DNA of 21,848 bases, taken from contig JBICIE010000285.1 in NCBI GenBank assembly GCA_043101635.1, forward strand, positions 1 to 21,848. Reading direction: 5' to 3'. Below are positions 1 through 6,615 of the stretch, piece after piece. Positions within the stretch are counted from its first letter, which is position 1. Every line of letters begins with the position of its first letter. The DNA is from CAYMJK01 sp043101635 (lineage in GTDB: Bacteria; Planctomycetota; Phycisphaerae; Phycisphaerales; UBA1924). The notes under the pieces were generated by a model. The model did no database searches and was not told the origin of the DNA. It was given only the letters and a program-made list of their open reading frames with translations. The position numbers and the translations under genes were made by a program.

Positions 1-229
1 CGCTGACGGTCGAGGCGTACCCTGCCATGGCCTCGTCGATGGAGGTGTCCACCACCTCGTAGACCATGTTGTGCAGCGCGGGGACACCGGTCCCCCCGAT
101 GTACATGCCCGGCCGCTTGCGGACGGCCTCGAGGCCCTCCAGCACGCTGATGGCGGCCTCGGAATAATCCGCCGCGCCCTGGGCCCGTCTGGAAAGGGCG
201 CCGGGCGGGTTCGTGGTGGTCTCGCTCAT
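1..229 (-). CDS. gyrB: DNA gyrase subunit B, N-terminal fragment (cut by window edge)
   Basis: The reverse strand reads from an ATG at 229 through the left edge, giving 76 residues of the start of a type II topoisomerase ATPase subunit. The signature EGLEAVRKRPGMYIG (residues 31-45) is typical of GyrB, and VYEVVDTSIDEAMAG (56-70) is the N-box region of the GHKL ATPase fold. GyrB pairs with GyrA to introduce negative supercoils using ATP. A GGGAG lies about a dozen bases upstream, and there is no better start nearby. The GHKL N-box has the form ExxxN, and its Asn (N46 in E. coli GyrB) helps bind Mg-ATP. Here the equivalent residue 62 is Thr (codon at 44-46), while the Glu (E58) is kept. ParE or a divergent GyrB paralogue cannot be excluded from so short a piece, but gyrB is most likely. 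Confidence 0.9.
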   Translation of the reverse strand, partial: MSETTTNPPGALSRRAQGAADYSEAAISVLEGLEAVRKRPGMYIGGTGVPALHNMVYEVVDTSIDEAMAGYASTVS

Positions 230-332
230 ACGGGTCGGGGCTCCCGGCGCATCCGCGCCCGAAGGTCTCCGGCCGCCCCCGCCTGATGTGCCGCACAGAT
301 CCCGATCAGGCGGCCACTGACGGCCTTACCTT

Positions 333-338
333 AGTATA
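333..338 (-). promoter_or_regulatory. Candidate -10 element (TATACT) upstream of gyrB
   Basis: On the reverse strand the hexamer TATACT is a close match to the sigma-70 -10 consensus and stands out as the only AT-rich patch in the interval 230-384. It would give gyrB a leader of roughly 100 bases. No good -35 box is seen at 16-18 bases upstream, so the call is tentative. The rest of the interval shows nothing else I can support. Confidence 0.3.
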
Positions 339-384
339 GAGTCCCTGACGGGTCGCATCGACCCTGTGGGGCATTTGGGCCGGC

Positions 385-612
385 TCAGGCTCGCCACTGG
401 TCGCGCCCTTCCCGCAGCAGCCGCTCGGCCTCTTCGGGAGACTCGTACGCCCCGCGTCCGGCCCCGAAGAACGACGCGTTGGTACGCCCGTTGGCCGCCT
501 CCTCGACGAGGACGATCACCTCGACCGCCTGCCCGGCCTTGAGGTCAGCCGATCGCACTTCGATGCGTCCGCCTTCCTGCACCATTGCGTGATGTCGTGT
601 CGCGCGGGTCAT
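385..612 (-). CDS. Small antitoxin-like protein (AbrB/DUF2281-like), no toxin partner seen
   Basis: This is a 75-aa reading frame, or 66 aa if translation starts at the second Met (ATG at 585). The first half (GGRIEVRSADLKAGQAVEVIVLVEE) has the alternating pattern of small beta-rich SpoVT/AbrB-like or DUF2281-like DNA-binding antitoxins, where 'G-x-I' is followed by 'L..GQ.VEVIVLVE'. The second half (GAYESPEEAERLLREGRDQW) resembles the acidic, helical toxin-binding tail of such proteins. No toxin (PIN, RelE or MazF-like) lies beside it. Upstream on the same strand is the acyltransferase gene, ending 21 bases before, and downstream is gyrB. No convincing Shine-Dalgarno precedes either start. 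The family call rests on pattern only, and a toxin-independent role is equally possible. Confidence 0.5.
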   Translation of the reverse strand: MTRATRHHAMVQEGGRIEVRSADLKAGQAVEVIVLVEEAANGRTNASFFGAGRGAYESPEEAERLLREGRDQWRA

Positions 613-633
613 GCTCGATTGTTAGCCCCGACG

Positions 634-1404
634 TCAGACCGCCGCCCGGCGGGCCACGGCCGCCTCGGTCGTGGCCTCTGGCGCCTCGGCCGGCGGGGCC
701 GCGTCGTCGGTGGTCTCCCACCCTGTCCGGGCCGCAAACCGCCGGCGCAGGTCCGCGGCGATCTCGGCGGCCCCCAGCTTCGTGCCCGCGTAGCTGACCC
801 GCTCCAGGAACCGGACCCGGGCCCGGCTGGCGATCCACAGGCTGCCCCAGGCCGTCGGCATCTCCGGCGTGCCCTCCACGGCCACCAGCAGGGCGTCGGC
901 CCCGGTCCGCCGGATCACCATGCCCACCCCCGGCTGGAACGGCAGCAGCCGGCGCTGCGGCCGCTCGATCCGCCCCTCCGGGAAGATCCCGAGCACACCG
1001 CCCTCGCGCAGGTGGCGGATGGCCGCCCTCGCGCCGACCGCATCGCCCCCGGCCCGGTCCACGAAAATCACGCGGGCCCAGTCCCACACAAAGCCCCACC
1101 GCCGGGTCTTCATGTCCAGCGCCATCATCCAGCGGACCTCAAACGGGCACGCAGCCTGGATCAGCACCGGATCGACCCCGGCCGTGTGGTTGCACACCAC
1201 CACCAGCGGCCCGGCATCCCGATCCGGGATCAGGTGGCGCCCCTCGATGCGCAAGTTGTGGACCAGTCGCCCATAGATCTGAATCGACCGCCAGACCAGC
1301 CCGCCCACCAGCCCCTCCCGCGGCCCGCCGGTGAGCCAGGCGCAGCAGATCGCCCACAGCGTCCACGCAGCCAAGGCGAGCAGGATCCAGCCGGCAGTCG
1401 TCAC
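634..1404 (-). CDS. 1-acyl-sn-glycerol-3-phosphate acyltransferase family protein (PlsC-like)
   Basis: The 256-aa product fits the LPLAT/PlsC family, which transfers a fatty acyl chain to lysophosphatidic acid or a related acceptor at the inner membrane. The catalytic HX4D box is NHTAGVDP (H73, D78), the second block is IFVDRAGG (113-120), and the third, acceptor-binding block is FPEGRIERP (141-149). A hydrophobic segment at about 4-25 should anchor it. The C-terminal 30 residues are Ala/Glu/Thr-rich and probably disordered. The start is GTG at 1404, because the next upstream in-frame codons offer nothing better; its Shine-Dalgarno is weak. The family includes enzymes with other acceptors (for example ornithine lipids or glycolipids), so the exact substrate is not settled. 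The gene is followed 21 bases later by the small antitoxin-like gene on the same strand. Confidence 0.88.
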   Translation of the reverse strand: MTTAGWILLALAAWTLWAICCAWLTGGPREGLVGGLVWRSIQIYGRLVHNLRIEGRHLIPDRDAGPLVVVCNHTAGVDPVLIQAACPFEVRWMMALDMKTRRWGFVWDWARVIFVDRAGGDAVGARAAIRHLREGGVLGIFPEGRIERPQRRLLPFQPGVGMVIRRTGADALLVAVEGTPEMPTAWGSLWIASRARVRFLERVSYAGTKLGAAEIAADLRRRFAARTGWETTDDAAPPAEAPEATTEAAVARRAAV

Positions 1405-1584
1405 CCAGCTATGTTAGCGTACACAAAGTCTTTGGCAAAGGAGATTTGCGGGTATTCACCTCGCGCTGGAGGAATTCGTGGCAGTTGCAGCCGGGCAAGG
1501 CCGTTCAGATAGAGGAGGCGTGCCAACTGCCAACGTCGGCGCTCGATGGCGCCGGGTCAGAATTGAACATCTACTGGAGAAGCC

Positions 1585-2178
1585 ATGGCTGAGACAATCG
1601 TGACCGCGCAGAACCCGTGGGCTATCGGTCTGCAGGGCGACTCGGACGGGTTCAACTCGGCCGACGACTTCAGTTCGCCGGGCGAGTACAACTACGCGGC
1701 CTCCCTATGGAGCGATGTCAGCGGCAAGCGCAAGGTCATCAGCAACATCGCCCAGTCGAGCAATCTCGCGCTGATGTTCTTCGGCACAGATGCGGAAGAC
1801 GAGGTCGGCCAGATCCGGCTCTGGGGTTACTCCTTCGCCGATCAGGGCGGAACGAAGTTCACCGCCACGTTCCTCGCGCAACTGACGATCACGCTCGGCG
1901 CGCGTGACGAGGGGAGCGGAACGGTATTCGGAGACAACATCCGCTTCGCGAAGCTCATCACGCCCACCAGGGACCGGACGCTGTTCCCCGGCATTCGGAT
2001 CGTCGGCGAGGAGCCGGATGATCCCGCCGCGGACCCGCGAAAGGACTCAGCGGCCCTGCTCCTTCTGGACGCTCTCGGATTCAAGGGGTACATCGTCGAG
2101 GGCCGCAAGATCGTCCCAGCGTCGGCGCCGGGGGCGAGCGCTCTCGCCACGCTCGGGTTCGCTTATCGGCTGCTCTGA
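1585..2178 (+). CDS. Hypothetical protein, 197 aa, non-secreted
   Basis: I do not recognise this protein. It starts at an ATG with a GGAG eight bases upstream. It has no signal peptide, no membrane segment and no cysteine. The sequence is rich in beta-type segments (LALMFFG, IRLWGYSF, KFTATFLAQLTITLGA), followed by an acidic, proline-containing stretch (EEPDDPAADPRKD, about residues 138-150) and a hydrophobic C-terminus. The compact beta-rich make-up without secretion signals is reminiscent of virion structural or fibre-associated proteins. It stands ahead of a LamG/barrel protein that also lacks a signal peptide, but no recognisable phage gene supports that reading. The 180 bases upstream (1405-1584) hold only a weak GC stem at about 1538-1553 and no clear promoter. 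The gene is co-directional with the duplicated block downstream. Confidence 0.75.
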   Translation: MAETIVTAQNPWAIGLQGDSDGFNSADDFSSPGEYNYAASLWSDVSGKRKVISNIAQSSNLALMFFGTDAEDEVGQIRLWGYSFADQGGTKFTATFLAQLTITLGARDEGSGTVFGDNIRFAKLITPTRDRTLFPGIRIVGEEPDDPAADPRKDSAALLLLDALGFKGYIVEGRKIVPASAPGASALATLGFAYRLL

Positions 2179-2234
2179 TTCCTGTTGGATCGTGGCCCGG
2201 ACTCTGATAGGCTGGTGAAGGAAGGAGTCTGATC

Positions 2235-3020
2235 ATGAGACCGCTTGCCTGTGGGCTCGCAGCGCTCGTCGTCGCGCCGGCGTCGCTCGCGCAGGACATT
2301 CTCATCTACTGGCGCGGGGACGAGGGGCACACGGTACTCGCCGCGATCCCCTTCGCGACCGAGTACCTGGAGGTCGGCACGGAGGAGCGGTTCCTCTCGG
2401 AACTCGCGTCGCGGGATTGGGACCTCGTCGCGCTGGAGTTGTATGAGCGCCCGATCGAGCGGGCCGACCTCGTGGCCCCGGCCCTCGAATCGCACCTCGC
2501 CCGCGGCGGGGCCCTCTATGTCACCAGCAACCGCATCGACGACATGCCGGCGATGTGGAAGACGTTCGGTTTGTCGGACGCGGAGGAACTTACGATCGCA
2601 AAGGATGTGCTTGCCACGGAGCCGATGCACCCGTCATGGGGGCGCTTTGGCTTCGACCCGGTGAGCTTCCAGGCCTGGCCCGACGGTGGGGACGCCCTTG
2701 TGCCAGCGCGTGCAAGCACGTTGATCGGCGTCTTCGACTCCGGTGAAGGCGCAGTAGTTCTTGCTGGCAGCGGCCGCATCATTGTGAACGGCTTCGACTG
2801 GGACAGTCACCCCAGCTTGACTGCGCGAGATCAAATGACGTGGCTTCTGTCATGCCCCCCGGATCTGACCGGCGATGGCTCGCTGGATCTATTCGACTTC
2901 CTGCGATTTCAGTCTCTGTTCTCGAAAGGTGACCCGCTCGCCGATTTCTGCTTCGACGGGTCGCTTGACCTCTTTGACTTCCTTGCCTTCCAGAATGCGT
3001 TTGCAGTGGGCTGCGGCTAA
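2235..3020 (+). CDS. Secreted protein with ThuA/amidotransferase-like domain and GC-type dockerin tail (copy A)
   Basis: The 261-aa protein opens with a classical signal peptide (residues 1-19, cleavage likely after SLA). The mature part begins ILIYWRGDEGHTVL. A Rossmann-like region follows (about 22-110) with WDLVALELYERP and GGALYVTSNRIDDMP, resembling DUF4350/ThuA or class I amidotransferase-like folds but without an evident catalytic Cys-His pair. Residues about 207-261 form a two-loop EF-hand-like anchor: a CPPD opening, a DLTGDGSLDLFD loop, a DFCFDGSLDLFD loop and a terminal GCG. Such tails in Phycisphaerae are thought to bind calcium and fix the protein to the outer envelope or to a partner. 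The second loop has Cys at ligand position 3, which is unusual. A strong AAGGAG lies eight bases upstream of the ATG. It is a paralogue of the gene at 3498. Confidence 0.82.
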   Translation: MRPLACGLAALVVAPASLAQDILIYWRGDEGHTVLAAIPFATEYLEVGTEERFLSELASRDWDLVALELYERPIERADLVAPALESHLARGGALYVTSNRIDDMPAMWKTFGLSDAEELTIAKDVLATEPMHPSWGRFGFDPVSFQAWPDGGDALVPARASTLIGVFDSGEGAVVLAGSGRIIVNGFDWDSHPSLTARDQMTWLLSCPPDLTGDGSLDLFDFLRFQSLFSKGDPLADFCFDGSLDLFDFLAFQNAFAVGCG

Positions 3021-3467
3021 GGAGAGTCCCGATGAGCATCCGGTTCGTACGCGACCCCAATCAACTGCAGATCGAGTCGCTGCGGGCCGACGACGGCGCT
3101 GGCGGCGATCTGGCGCCGACGCTTCCCCTGACCGCGTTAGTGTGGCTTCGGTTCGAGAGCGTGCCTGGCGCTTCAGAGACATGGGCGGTCTGGTGGTATG
3201 GCGAACGCGCCCGGGCCATCAACGCGCTCACGCTCTACGCCCAGCGCTCGACCGGCAACAAACTCGAACTCGCCGCGAAGCTCGTCGGCGTGACCGGCAG
3301 TGTCACGGCGACGTCCGCGGAGCTTGACACCGAAGAGTGGCATCAGGTCGCGGTAGTGCTCAAGCCAGGCGTGAGCGAGGGCGACTTTGTCATTGAATTG
3401 CATGTGGACGATCTGACGGTCGTCAATACCACCGCGAGCGCAACCATCAGCGAGAGCGATTGGGGCG
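2235..3467 (+). repeat. Tandem duplication, copy 1 (dockerin gene + 5' part of LamG-like gene)
   Basis: This unit is repeated at 3498-4733 with an offset of 1263-1266 bases. Similarity is patchy. The signal-peptide codons differ. The early mature region is nearly identical, with about ten mismatches in roughly 255 bases and one 90-base exact match (2400-2489 versus 3663-3752). The middle (about 2560-2850) is clearly diverged. The dockerin end and the following LamG-like gene are again very close. Similarity stops abruptly after 3467, inside the LamG-like gene. Confidence 0.9.
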
Positions 3468-3709
3468 CGTTAGACCGGAGTACGGAGGACAGAACCAATG
3501 CGACGATTCCTTCTGATCGGCGTGCTCGCATCGGCGGCGCCACTCGCCGCCGCCCAGAGCATCCTCATCTACTGGCGCGGGGACGAGGGACACACGGTGC
3601 TCGCCGCGATCCCCTTCGCGACCGAATACCTGGAGGTCGGCACGGAGGAGCATTTTCTCTCCGAACTCGCGTCGCGGGATTGGGACCTCGTCGCGCTGGA
3701 GTTGTATGA
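3032..3709 (+). pseudogene. Truncated LamG-like gene (duplicate of the first 145 codons of the gene at 4298)
   Basis: Residues 1-145 match the start of the 769-aa protein at 4298 with ten substitutions by my count, and the same AAGGAGAG Shine-Dalgarno is present. After ESDWG (codon ending at 3466) the match ends abruptly. The remaining 80 residues (ALDRSTEDRTN onwards) are simply the second dockerin gene read in the wrong frame: Arg/Gly-rich, with no resemblance to any domain. The reading frame runs 212 bases into the gene that starts at 3498. The frame is still open and the kept part is not littered with stops, so a short lectin-like fragment could still be made. As a gene it is broken by the duplication endpoint. 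The cut removes the last strands of the LamG fold and all of the downstream domain. Confidence 0.8.
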
Positions 3710-4286
3710 GCGCCCGATCGAGCGGGCCGACCTCGTGGCCCCGGCCCTCGAAGCGCACCTCGCCCGCGGCGGGGCCCTCTATGTCACAAGCAACCGCATC
3801 GACGACATGCCCGAGATGTGGCCAGTGCTCGGCCTAGCGCGAGCGGATGAACTTCTCGAGGCGCGCGACGTCTTCGCCACGCGCCCAATCCACCCGTCGT
3901 GGGGCGGTAGCGGCGACGCCTCTGTCATCTTCCAGGAGTGGCCAGATGGTGGCGATGTGCTGACGCCGGCTGGCGGCGGCATCGTGATTGGACGTACCGA
4001 CATCGGTGATCCCGCGGTCCTCCTGGCCAGAAGTGCTCGGTGTATTGTGAACGGCTTCGACTGGGACAGCCATTCCGGGGTCATCATTGCTAGAGCACAA
4101 CTGCGATGGCTGCTGTCCTGCCCACCGGACCTGACCGGCGACGGTACCCTGGATCTGTTCGACTTCCTCCAGTTTCAATCGCTATTCGCTGCCGGCGATC
4201 CTCGCGCCGATTTCTGCTTCGACGGGTCGCTTGACCTCTTTGATTTCCTTGCCTTCCAGAATGCGTTTGCAGTGGGCTGCGGCTAA
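3498..4286 (+). CDS. Secreted protein with ThuA/amidotransferase-like domain and GC-type dockerin tail (copy B)
   Basis: This 262-aa paralogue of the 2235 gene has a different signal peptide (MRRFLLIGVLASAAPLAAA, cleavage after AAA) of the same length. It is followed by an almost identical first mature domain (ILIYWRGDEGHTVL to SNRIDDMP). The middle third (about residues 108-195) differs strongly: PVLGLARADELLEARDVF here against KTFGLSDAEELTIAKDVL in copy A. The motif IVNGFDWDSH is kept. The calcium-loop tail (CPPD, TGDGTLDLFD, DFCFDGSLDLFD, GCG) is conserved, including the odd Cys in loop two. A GGAGG nine bases upstream supports the ATG. It lies 11 bases ahead of the full-length LamG-like gene, so the intact pair 3498-6607 probably forms the working transcription unit. 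The function is unknown; an envelope-bound binding protein or hydrolase accessory is a guess. Confidence 0.82.
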   Translation: MRRFLLIGVLASAAPLAAAQSILIYWRGDEGHTVLAAIPFATEYLEVGTEEHFLSELASRDWDLVALELYERPIERADLVAPALEAHLARGGALYVTSNRIDDMPEMWPVLGLARADELLEARDVFATRPIHPSWGGSGDASVIFQEWPDGGDVLTPAGGGIVIGRTDIGDPAVLLARSARCIVNGFDWDSHSGVIIARAQLRWLLSCPPDLTGDGTLDLFDFLQFQSLFAAGDPRADFCFDGSLDLFDFLAFQNAFAVGCG

Positions 4287-4733
4287 GGAGAGCCACGATG
4301 AGCATCCGGTTCGTACGCGATCCCAATCAACTACAGATCGAGTCGCTGCGGGCCGACGACGGCGCCGGCGGCGATCTGGCGCCGACGCTTCCCTTGACCG
4401 CGTTGCTGTGGCTTCGGTTTGAGAGCGTGCCTGGCGCTTCAGAGACCTGGACAGTCTGGTGGTATGGCGAACGCGCCAGGGCCATCAACGCGCTCACGCT
4501 CTACGCCCAGCGCTCGACCGGCAACAAACTCGAACTCGCCGCGAAGCTCGTCGGCGTGACCGGCAGTGTCACGGCGACGTCCCCCGAGCTTGATACCGAA
4601 GAGTGGCATCAGGTCGCGGTAGCGCTCAAGACGGGCGTCAGCGAGGGCAACTTTACCATTGAATTGTACGTGGACGATCTGACGGTCGTCACTGCCACCG
4701 CGAGCGCAACCATCAGCGAGAGCGATTGGGGCG
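3498..4733 (+). repeat. Tandem duplication, copy 2
   Basis: This is the second unit of the duplication described at 2235-3467. The last shared base is 4733, within the LamG-like gene, which here continues intact. The 30 bases between the units (3468-3497) do not resemble the sequence ahead of copy 1, so the left endpoint of the duplication lies at or near the start codon, or has been erased. Confidence 0.9.
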
Positions 4734-6607
4734 TGGTGTCGATGGGCGCCCGCACGGAAGCCAATATCCAGGATCCCGGCGGCTTTCGCGCTGAGCACTT
4801 CGCCATCTGGAACGCCGCGATCTCGAGCGCCGACTTCCAGGAGATGTACGAGGAGAAGATCGCGCCCTGGGACGCCGACCTCGACGAGATCGGATTGGAC
4901 ATCGGCGCCCCAAGCGTCGCCTATTGGCCCCTGATCGGCCACACCGCTGGGGGAATCCCCATCCTCGAAGCGGGCCACTACGCCGTCCTGGAGGATGGGG
5001 AGCTACGCAACTATGGCGCGCAGAAAGATGAACTCGGTCGTCCAAGGCTCGATTGGCACAGCGGCGACCCAGAGTGGTCCGCGTACCGGCCCGCGATCCG
5101 GTACCTTCGAGCGACCTCCTATCAGCCGCTCGGCGCGCCCCCCAAGGCCGTCACCCGCCGGCGCGACCCCCTCTTCGGTTACTTCAACTTCCCCTCCCTC
5201 GCCACCGGAACCGCGTTCGCCCCCGGCGCGCACCCGATGTACACCGACCCCAACTTCGTCGTCTTCTCGCAGATCAACGCCTTCAACCCGCAGGCGTTCC
5301 TCGCGCCGCGCTTCATTCCGCCGATCATCCTCACGCCGGCCTCGGACATCGGCCTCGCCGCCAAGCGCATCGCCGACTGGCAGGCCATGCAGGGCTTCAC
5401 CAAGGGAACCGGCTCCGCCGGCGGCGGCGACTACGAGGGCATCATCTACCTCAAGCGCATCGGCGACCAGGACTGGGAGGCGCCCGGCGAGGTCAAGCCG
5501 GGCGAGCCGGAGCCGCTGAAGCTCGGCCTCCCCCGCGGCTTCGAAGGCGGCTACGGGCGCGGCATCCCGCTTGGGGAGCACCCGCTCGACGCCGTCGGCG
5601 CCATCAGCAGCCCCACCGAGATCGACCCGCGCTACAAGTGGAGCACATGGTTCCGGGCCAACGGCGAGCGCCTGGTCAAGGAGTACTACGACCACTTCTG
5701 GCCCGCCCTCAAGGCCGAACTGGATGCCCGCGACCTCTGCTACCCCAAGCGCCTCTTCTGGGACTACGAGAGCTTCCCCCGCAACCGCGAGGCGCTGCGG
5801 GTGGACAACGCCGCGCCGACAGGTAACTTCACGCCGCAGCTCGAGGATGCACGGGCCGCAACCGAGCAGCTCGCCGGAAGCTCGGCGCCGACCACCCTCG
5901 AGGACATCTTCGACGACTGGGGCGGCACGTACACCGACCTGGGCGGCACGCTCGACCCCGACAATTTCGACTTCTTCACGCAGTTCTGGGAGCCATGGTC
6001 CGTGGTCATCCGCCAGCATGCGCTGGCGGAGTCGATCTTCGCGACCGCCAAGGATGTCTTCCCCGAGACGAAGTGGGGCAACTACTGGGGCTATCGCGCC
6101 GACAATCCGGAGTTCACCTACCCCGAGGACCTGGCGCCCTACTTCATCAACACGCCCTCGGGCGTGACCGTGCCCGGCGACTATGCCCAGCCCAAGCTGT
6201 ACTCCCGCAACGGCGCCAACCTGCGCGGCACAGAGCCCGAAATGAACCTCGGCATGGACTACGCGACGGTCGTGCGCCGGCTGAAGAAGGCACGGATCGA
6301 AGCGTGCGTCAACGCACAGTCGCCCCTGCCGCTGGCCCCATGGTTCGAGAGCTTCGGCCACAGCTACATGTTCGACCCCAGCGGCGGCGACCCGGTCCTT
6401 GTGTATCGTCCGACCGCCGAGGACTTCTGGAGCGATATCACGTTCGCATGGCAGCGCGGCTGCGATGAATTCATGATCTTCTCCTGGGAGGATGGCGCCT
6501 ACGACGCCACGTTCTTCCTCTGCAAGCGACTCGTGAACTGGCTGCACTTCATGCCCGTCGCCAGCTACGACCGCACCGCCCGCGTCAGCCGGCTTGGCCG
6601 CCGCTAG
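4298..6607 (+). CDS. LamG-like domain protein with a large C-terminal barrel-like domain, 769 aa
   Basis: Residues about 30-185 look like a concanavalin A/LamG jelly roll: LTALLWLRFE, EEWHQVAVAL, IELYVDDLTV and a closing FAIWNAAISSADFQEMY, which matches the usual '...IYNRALS..E...LY' ending. Residues about 265-755 form one large unrecognised region with features of a glycosidase-like (beta/alpha) barrel: PKRLFWDYESFPRN (484-497), WEPWSVVIRQHALAESIF, KWGNYWGYRADNPEF and DEFMIFSWEDGAYD (723-736). The acidic residues in FWDYESF and SWEDG are candidate catalytic carboxylates, but I cannot assign a family. There is no signal peptide or dockerin tail, in contrast to its neighbour, so export (if any) is unexplained. 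AAGGAGAG lies seven bases before the ATG. A phage tail-spike-like protein is an alternative. Confidence 0.75.
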   Translation: MSIRFVRDPNQLQIESLRADDGAGGDLAPTLPLTALLWLRFESVPGASETWTVWWYGERARAINALTLYAQRSTGNKLELAAKLVGVTGSVTATSPELDTEEWHQVAVALKTGVSEGNFTIELYVDDLTVVTATASATISESDWGVVSMGARTEANIQDPGGFRAEHFAIWNAAISSADFQEMYEEKIAPWDADLDEIGLDIGAPSVAYWPLIGHTAGGIPILEAGHYAVLEDGELRNYGAQKDELGRPRLDWHSGDPEWSAYRPAIRYLRATSYQPLGAPPKAVTRRRDPLFGYFNFPSLATGTAFAPGAHPMYTDPNFVVFSQINAFNPQAFLAPRFIPPIILTPASDIGLAAKRIADWQAMQGFTKGTGSAGGGDYEGIIYLKRIGDQDWEAPGEVKPGEPEPLKLGLPRGFEGGYGRGIPLGEHPLDAVGAISSPTEIDPRYKWSTWFRANGERLVKEYYDHFWPALKAELDARDLCYPKRLFWDYESFPRNREALRVDNAAPTGNFTPQLEDARAATEQLAGSSAPTTLEDIFDDWGGTYTDLGGTLDPDNFDFFTQFWEPWSVVIRQHALAESIFATAKDVFPETKWGNYWGYRADNPEFTYPEDLAPYFINTPSGVTVPGDYAQPKLYSRNGANLRGTEPEMNLGMDYATVVRRLKKARIEACVNAQSPLPLAPWFESFGHSYMFDPSGGDPVLVYRPTAEDFWSDITFAWQRGCDEFMIFSWEDGAYDATFFLCKRLVNWLHFMPVASYDRTARVSRLGRR

Positions 6608-6615
6608 CATTCCGC

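Noticed and set aside
1405..1460. A possible plsC promoter on the minus strand (TTTGCC and TAACAT at about 17 bases)
   Set aside because: The -35-like box matches the consensus poorly, so it is not supportable as a feature.
1585..6607. Prophage remnant covering the accessory block
   Set aside because: No capsid, terminase, portal, integrase or lysis gene is recognisable, and the dockerin-tailed secreted proteins argue for host envelope genes. It is kept only as an alternative for two proteins.
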